This document shows, piece after piece, positions 60,635 to 64,000 of a stretch of DNA of 64,000 bases (its first letter is position 1; each line of letters starts with the position of its first letter). The DNA is taken from assembly GCA_029202845.1 (NCBI GenBank), contig CP119315.1:875501-939500 (forward strand), read 5' to 3'. Below the pieces are notes generated by a model. That model did no database searches. It saw only the letters and a list, made by a program, of their open reading frames with translations, and had not been told where the DNA came from. The stretch is from Candidatus Sphingomonas colombiensis. GTDB taxonomy: Bacteria > Pseudomonadota > Alphaproteobacteria > Sphingomonadales > Sphingomonadaceae. A program made the position numbers and the translations under genes.

Positions 60635-61090
60635 TTGCAGACCAATTTTCACCTTATTAAGCCATTATTTCAAGGCTTTGAATGGTTTGATGAAGGTCTG
60701 CAACGCAGCCTGAAGGCCGCCGGCTGGGCGCCGGTGACGCGCCCGGAATCGATGGTGATCCTGCATGTGCTGGGCGGAGAAACGCGCCCCGCGGATATTG
60801 CCCGCGCGCTGCGCCTTTCCCGTCAGGCGGTGCATTCGACGATCGCCAGCCTCGTCGAAGCGGGGTTCTTCGCGCTGGCCCCCGATCCCGCGGACGGCCG
60901 AGTGAAGATCGTTGTCCTGACCGACAAGGGACGGGCGATGAAGGACGATGCCGATCGGATCGTCGAGCGCCTCGCGATCGCGCTCGAAAAACGCATCGGC
61001 AAGCGCGAGATGGCCGCGCTGCGCGGCGTGTTCGCTACGGACTGGGGAGAGCCGGTGACGATCGAGGTAGCGCATCAGGATCGCTCCTGA
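60635..61090 (+). CDS. MarR-family transcriptional regulator
   Basis: About 151 residues if TTG 60635 is used, five bases after GGAGGA; ATG 60602 is an in-frame alternative without a good site. The winged-helix core is RPADIARALRLSRQAVHSTI, ASLVEAGFFALAPDPADGRV and KIVVLTDKG, typical of MarR. It probably binds DNA as a dimer and responds to small aromatic ligands. It converges on the VOC gene and may regulate the TonB receptor-MFS-VOC operon, whose promoter lies outside the window. The region just upstream is A+T-rich (60380-60660). Confidence 0.87.
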   Translation: MQTNFHLIKPLFQGFEWFDEGLQRSLKAAGWAPVTRPESMVILHVLGGETRPADIARALRLSRQAVHSTIASLVEAGFFALAPDPADGRVKIVVLTDKGRAMKDDADRIVERLAIALEKRIGKREMAALRGVFATDWGEPVTIEVAHQDRS

Positions 61091-61120
61091 CGCGCAACCA
61101 CGCGAGATCAGCGGCGACGG

Positions 61121-61645
61121 TTACCCAGCAATCACCGCGCTGGCCGGCGTATGGCGCACGTCCTCTGGCCCAAACACCTTTGTGTTGGCTGCGAACTCCA
61201 TCATGATCCCGTTCGGATCGGTGAAATAAACCGAGCGGACGAACACGCCTTCATGCTTCGCCGGGCTGACGGTCGTCTCGCTGTCGTCGTGGTTGACGAC
61301 CATCGGGATCACTTTCACCCCGGCTTGCTGCAACCGGCCGATCGCCGCCTCCAGTTCGTCCTCGTCCATATGGAAGGCGAGGTGGTTCATCGAGCCGATC
61401 GCGGTCTTGTCGTCTCCAGGGAATTGCTTGACCGATGCGACACCGGGCGCCGCTGGCGGCGCATCCTGCCACCAGAAGAAGGCTATCGCGGAGCCGCCGC
61501 CGCAATCGAAGAAGAAATGCTGCCCGCCGGTCGGCAATTCGACCGTCTTTACCAGCGGCATTTGCAGCACCTCGGTGTAGAATTTCACCGTTTCCACCAT
61601 GTCCCGCGCGACCAGCGCGACGTGGTTGATGCCCATCGTCTTCAT
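61121..61645 (-). CDS. VOC-family (glyoxalase/extradiol dioxygenase fold) protein
   Basis: 174 residues from ATG 61645, after GGGAGAG. Two beta-alpha-beta-beta-beta modules are visible, with metal ligands in INHVALVARD, GSMNHLAFHM and IMMEFAA. Size and spacing fit single-domain VOC proteins, which include glyoxalases and ring-cleavage dioxygenases. It lies 20 bp downstream of the MFS gene in the same direction. Likely an intracellular enzyme acting on the imported compound; the reaction is unknown. Confidence 0.87.
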   Translation of the reverse strand: MKTMGINHVALVARDMVETVKFYTEVLQMPLVKTVELPTGGQHFFFDCGGGSAIAFFWWQDAPPAAPGVASVKQFPGDDKTAIGSMNHLAFHMDEDELEAAIGRLQQAGVKVIPMVVNHDDSETTVSPAKHEGVFVRSVYFTDPNGIMMEFAANTKVFGPEDVRHTPASAVIAG

Positions 61646-61664
61646 TGATTGCTCTCCCGATCGA

Positions 61665-63053
61665 TCAAGCAGCGCCTTGTTTCATATGCGCCAGTTCGCG
61701 CGGCAGGCTGCCCGCCGCGCGCAGAAAATTGAACCCGGCGATGACGAACATCGCGCATACCGTCACCAGCGCCGCGCGCAGCCCGGATGCCGATGCGGTG
61801 GCGCATGCCGCGAGCGCGTTGCCGTCGGCACAGGTCACCGCATAATCGCCGGCGAAGGCGCGCGCGGCGTACAGGTCGCTGAGCCAGCCGGTCGCCAGCG
61901 GCCCCAGCGTCATCCCGATCATGCTGGTGGTCAGCGTCATGATCGCGGTGGCCGATGCGCGCATCCGCGGCTCGACCAGATTGTGCGTGATCGCGAATGT
62001 CGGGCCGAAATAGACGCCCGCGAACAGCCCCGGCGGGGTGAGCAGCACGATCGTCCAAAGCCATGTCGATTGTGAGAAGCCGATCACATAGGTGATCGCG
62101 GTCAGGATCATGCAGATGCCCGGCATCCAGCCATACCAGCGCACGTCGCGCCGCCCGAGCCGATCGGTCACGAAGCCGCCCAGCAGATAGCCCCCCGCCA
62201 GTGAAACGCTGTTCATCAGCGCGAACGCGATCGCCGCCTCGGTATAACCGACCGGGAAGCTGCGCACGAAGAACGGATGGGTGAAGGTCATGCCGGACGA
62301 CCCGACGAAGCTTACCACGATCCCGGCCATCAGCACGTTGCGGAACGCCCGGCTTCCCGCCAGCAACCGCACGACGGCGCCCAGCGGCGGCGTTTCCGCT
62401 CCGGCGAGATGGCCGTCTCCCAGCCCGCGCGGCGCCTCACGCAACATGGACCAGACGATCGCGGAGAGCAGCAGGCCGGGCAGCCCGACGATCAGGAACG
62501 CTGCGCGCCATCCGAAATGCTGCGCCACCACCGCGCCGCCGATCGCGCCGACGATTATGCCGATCGGCGTGGCCAGCCCGAGGATGCCGAATGCCGACGC
62601 GCGCCGGTCGGGTGGAAAATAGTCCGCGATCAATGATTGCGACGGCGGCCCTGCCCCCGCCTCACCGATGCCCACGCCGATCCGCGCGAGCAACAGCCCG
62701 GGGAAGCCGCTCGCCATGCCGCACAATGCGGTCATCGCCGACCACGCCGCCACCGCGATCGCGATGATGCGGACGCGGTTATAGCGCTCCGCCAGCCGCG
62801 CCACCGGAATGCCGAGCACGCCATAGAGCAGCGCGAACGCCGTCCCGCCGAGCAGGCCAAGCTGAAGATCGCTCAGCTTCAGATCGGTCTTGATGGCCTG
62901 CCCGGTCGTATTGAGGATCGTGCGATCGATGAACGCGACGGTCGACACCGCAAGCAGCAGCCCGAGCGCCCAGCGCCGCTCGCGCGGGGTCGCCGGCTGG
63001 GGCGCGGCATCCCTTGCTGTGGGGACAACCGTCTCGTTCACCGGTGCATGCAT
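61665..63053 (-). CDS. MFS transporter (12 TM)
   Basis: 462 residues from ATG 63053, overlapping the TonB receptor stop (ATGA). Twelve hydrophobic helices are seen, with the MFS signature between helices 2 and 3 (GIPVARLAERYNRVRI) and the repeat between helices 8 and 9 (FVTDRLGRRDVRWYG). GVGIGEAGAGPPSQSLIADYF matches the spinster/hexuronate-type (ACS-like) branch common in sphingomonads. Coupled to an outer-membrane receptor, it should carry the same solute across the inner membrane. The substrate is not determined. Confidence 0.92.
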   Translation of the reverse strand: MHAPVNETVVPTARDAAPQPATPRERRWALGLLLAVSTVAFIDRTILNTTGQAIKTDLKLSDLQLGLLGGTAFALLYGVLGIPVARLAERYNRVRIIAIAVAAWSAMTALCGMASGFPGLLLARIGVGIGEAGAGPPSQSLIADYFPPDRRASAFGILGLATPIGIIVGAIGGAVVAQHFGWRAAFLIVGLPGLLLSAIVWSMLREAPRGLGDGHLAGAETPPLGAVVRLLAGSRAFRNVLMAGIVVSFVGSSGMTFTHPFFVRSFPVGYTEAAIAFALMNSVSLAGGYLLGGFVTDRLGRRDVRWYGWMPGICMILTAITYVIGFSQSTWLWTIVLLTPPGLFAGVYFGPTFAITHNLVEPRMRASATAIMTLTTSMIGMTLGPLATGWLSDLYAARAFAGDYAVTCADGNALAACATASASGLRAALVTVCAMFVIAGFNFLRAAGSLPRELAHMKQGAA

Positions 63054-64000
63054 CAGAATTTGTATCCCAGATCGACGCCAAAGGTTCGCGGTGCGGAATA
63101 GATGCGCAGATTGCCCAACGCACCCAACCCGAAGGTATTGTTGATCACCGCCTTGTCGAGCGCGTTCTTCACCCACACGCCGATGCGCCAGCCGCTATCC
63201 GCCTGAACGCCCAGCGTCGCATCGACCAGGACGTTCGAGGGACGCACCTGCACGTTGCTGGTACGGTTGAGAACCCCGCCCGAGGTGTAGATATCGTCCA
63301 TATAGACCGCGTTCACCGACCCGCTCATCCGTCCGAACGAAATCTCGTGATCGTAGAACAGGCCCATGCTGCCCGACCATTTCGGCGCATAGGCGAGCGG
63401 CAGATCCTTGTTGTCGGTCGGATTGTTGATCCCGTCGCTGGTCAGATCGGTGAAGTTGCTGATGAATCGCGCATGGAGCCACGAGCCGTTGGCGTTCAGG
63501 CGGAAACCGCCGCCCAGCACATATTGCAGCTCCGCCTCGATCCCGTCGATCCGCGCCTTCGCCGCGTTGGTGACGATCGATTCATACACCCCGCCGGAGG
63601 TCAGCCCCTGCGTGCCGACCTGCATATTGCTGTAGGTCGATGAGAAGCCCGCGACGTTCAAGCGAACGCGCTTGTCGAACAGCTCGGTCTTCAACCCGCC
63701 CTCGAAGCTCGACACGGTTTCGGCATTGTACGGGCCCGCCGAGGTGAAGCTCGCCGCGCGCCCGTTGAAACCGCCGCTGCGGAAGCCCTTCGACCAGGTA
63801 AAATAAGCCAGCACATTGGGATCGATTTGATAGCTCACACCCAGCTTGGGCGAGAAATTGCTCCAATCGCCATTATAGGTCATCGAGTTCGGATAGAAGA
63901 GCGGCCGGTTGGTGAACCGCTTCTTCTCATAGCTGTAGCGCCCGCCGGCGGTGAGCGTCAGCGCGTCGGTGAGGTGATAGTCGAGCTGGCCAAACGCGGC
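63053..64000 (-). CDS. TonB-dependent receptor, C-terminal part (N-terminus beyond window)
   Basis: Reading on the minus strand, the frame is open from base 64000 to the stop at 63053 (about 315 residues). It shows barrel strands typical of sphingomonad TonB receptors: QLDYHLTDALTLTAGGRYSY, YFTWSKGFRSGGFNGRAAS, LRIYSAPRTFGVDLGYKF. The plug and signal lie outside the window, so the open frame should not be started at the internal Met. First visible gene of the receptor-MFS-VOC operon. Barrel features such as SKGFRSGGFNGR are shared with receptors for many small molecules, and no ligand can be named. Confidence 0.9.
   Translation of the reverse strand, partial: AAFGQLDYHLTDALTLTAGGRYSYEKKRFTNRPLFYPNSMTYNGDWSNFSPKLGVSYQIDPNVLAYFTWSKGFRSGGFNGRAASFTSAGPYNAETVSSFEGGLKTELFDKRVRLNVAGFSSTYSNMQVGTQGLTSGGVYESIVTNAAKARIDGIEAELQYVLGGGFRLNANGSWLHARFISNFTDLTSDGINNPTDNKDLPLAYAPKWSGSMGLFYDHEISFGRMSGSVNAVYMDDIYTSGGVLNRTSNVQVRPSNVLVDATLGVQADSGWRIGVWVKNALDKAVINNTFGLGALGNLRIYSAPRTFGVDLGYKF

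Noticed and set aside
1..64000. tRNA, rRNA, integrase, transposase or prophage remnants
   Set aside because: Looked for cloverleaf-like intergenic segments, terminal inverted repeats and DDE or tyrosine-recombinase motifs; none seen.

Overview
The window looks like a chromosomal segment from a sphingomonad (Alphaproteobacteria, Sphingomonas or a close relative). The DNA is G+C-rich, there are three TonB-dependent receptors with sphingomonad-style plugs, there are many Sec- and Tat-exported enzymes, and genes are packed tightly with ATGA, GTGA and TGATG start/stop overlaps. I see no tRNA, rRNA, CRISPR array, transposase or phage gene.

Layout. 1-2.3 kb (minus): a glycine/asparagine-type repeat protein, two small exported proteins with double-glycine motifs, and a periplasmic C39 peptidase, which together look like a processing and secretion cassette. 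2.5-5.4 kb (plus): LysR regulator, zinc alcohol dehydrogenase, carboxymuconolactone-decarboxylase-like protein, cupin. 5.4-8.6 kb (minus): DUF4345 membrane protein, sulfatase, TetR and DsbA-like isomerase in an overlapping operon. 8.75-14.1 kb: metallo-beta-lactamase-fold hydrolase, nucleoside deaminase, exported amidohydrolase and a TonB receptor.

14.4-30.9 kb is the most striking part, a redox island. The plus strand encodes a fusion of FAD/NAD(P) oxidoreductase, two cyclic-nucleotide-binding domains and a multi-cluster ferredoxin. It is followed by a di-heme b-type membrane protein, an FHA-TM-decaheme cytochrome and a CpdA-type phosphodiesterase, with a CcmI/NrfG-like TPR protein divergent at the edge. 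The minus strand, converging on it, encodes a penta-heme cytochrome, an HbpS/GlcG lipoprotein, an outer-membrane beta-barrel, and a decaheme cytochrome fused to an LVIVD beta-propeller. Together these could carry electrons from cytoplasmic NAD(P)H through the inner membrane and periplasm to the cell surface, possibly gated by a cyclic nucleotide. I do not recognise this arrangement as a described system.

31-45.4 kb (minus) is one operon: CHAT protease, CHASE2 nucleotide cyclase, FecR-like exported protein, TpsB transporter and a giant TpsA exoprotein. 45.7-58.5 kb is a carbohydrate-scavenging region: Tat-exported GH1, GH20, a small exported protein, a type-B carboxylesterase, then GH3 with its TetR, divergent from TonB receptor, isomerase and SGNH esterase with a clear operator between them. 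58.6-64 kb: a 7TM-GGDEF diguanylate cyclase, a MarR regulator, and a TonB receptor-MFS-VOC operon that runs off the window.

Caveat: several genes (about 18.6, 21.8-23.2, 29.5-30.3, 34.4-35.7 and 59.5 kb) switch reading frame repeatedly while keeping sensible protein in each frame. Clustered indel errors in a draft assembly explain this better than gene decay.
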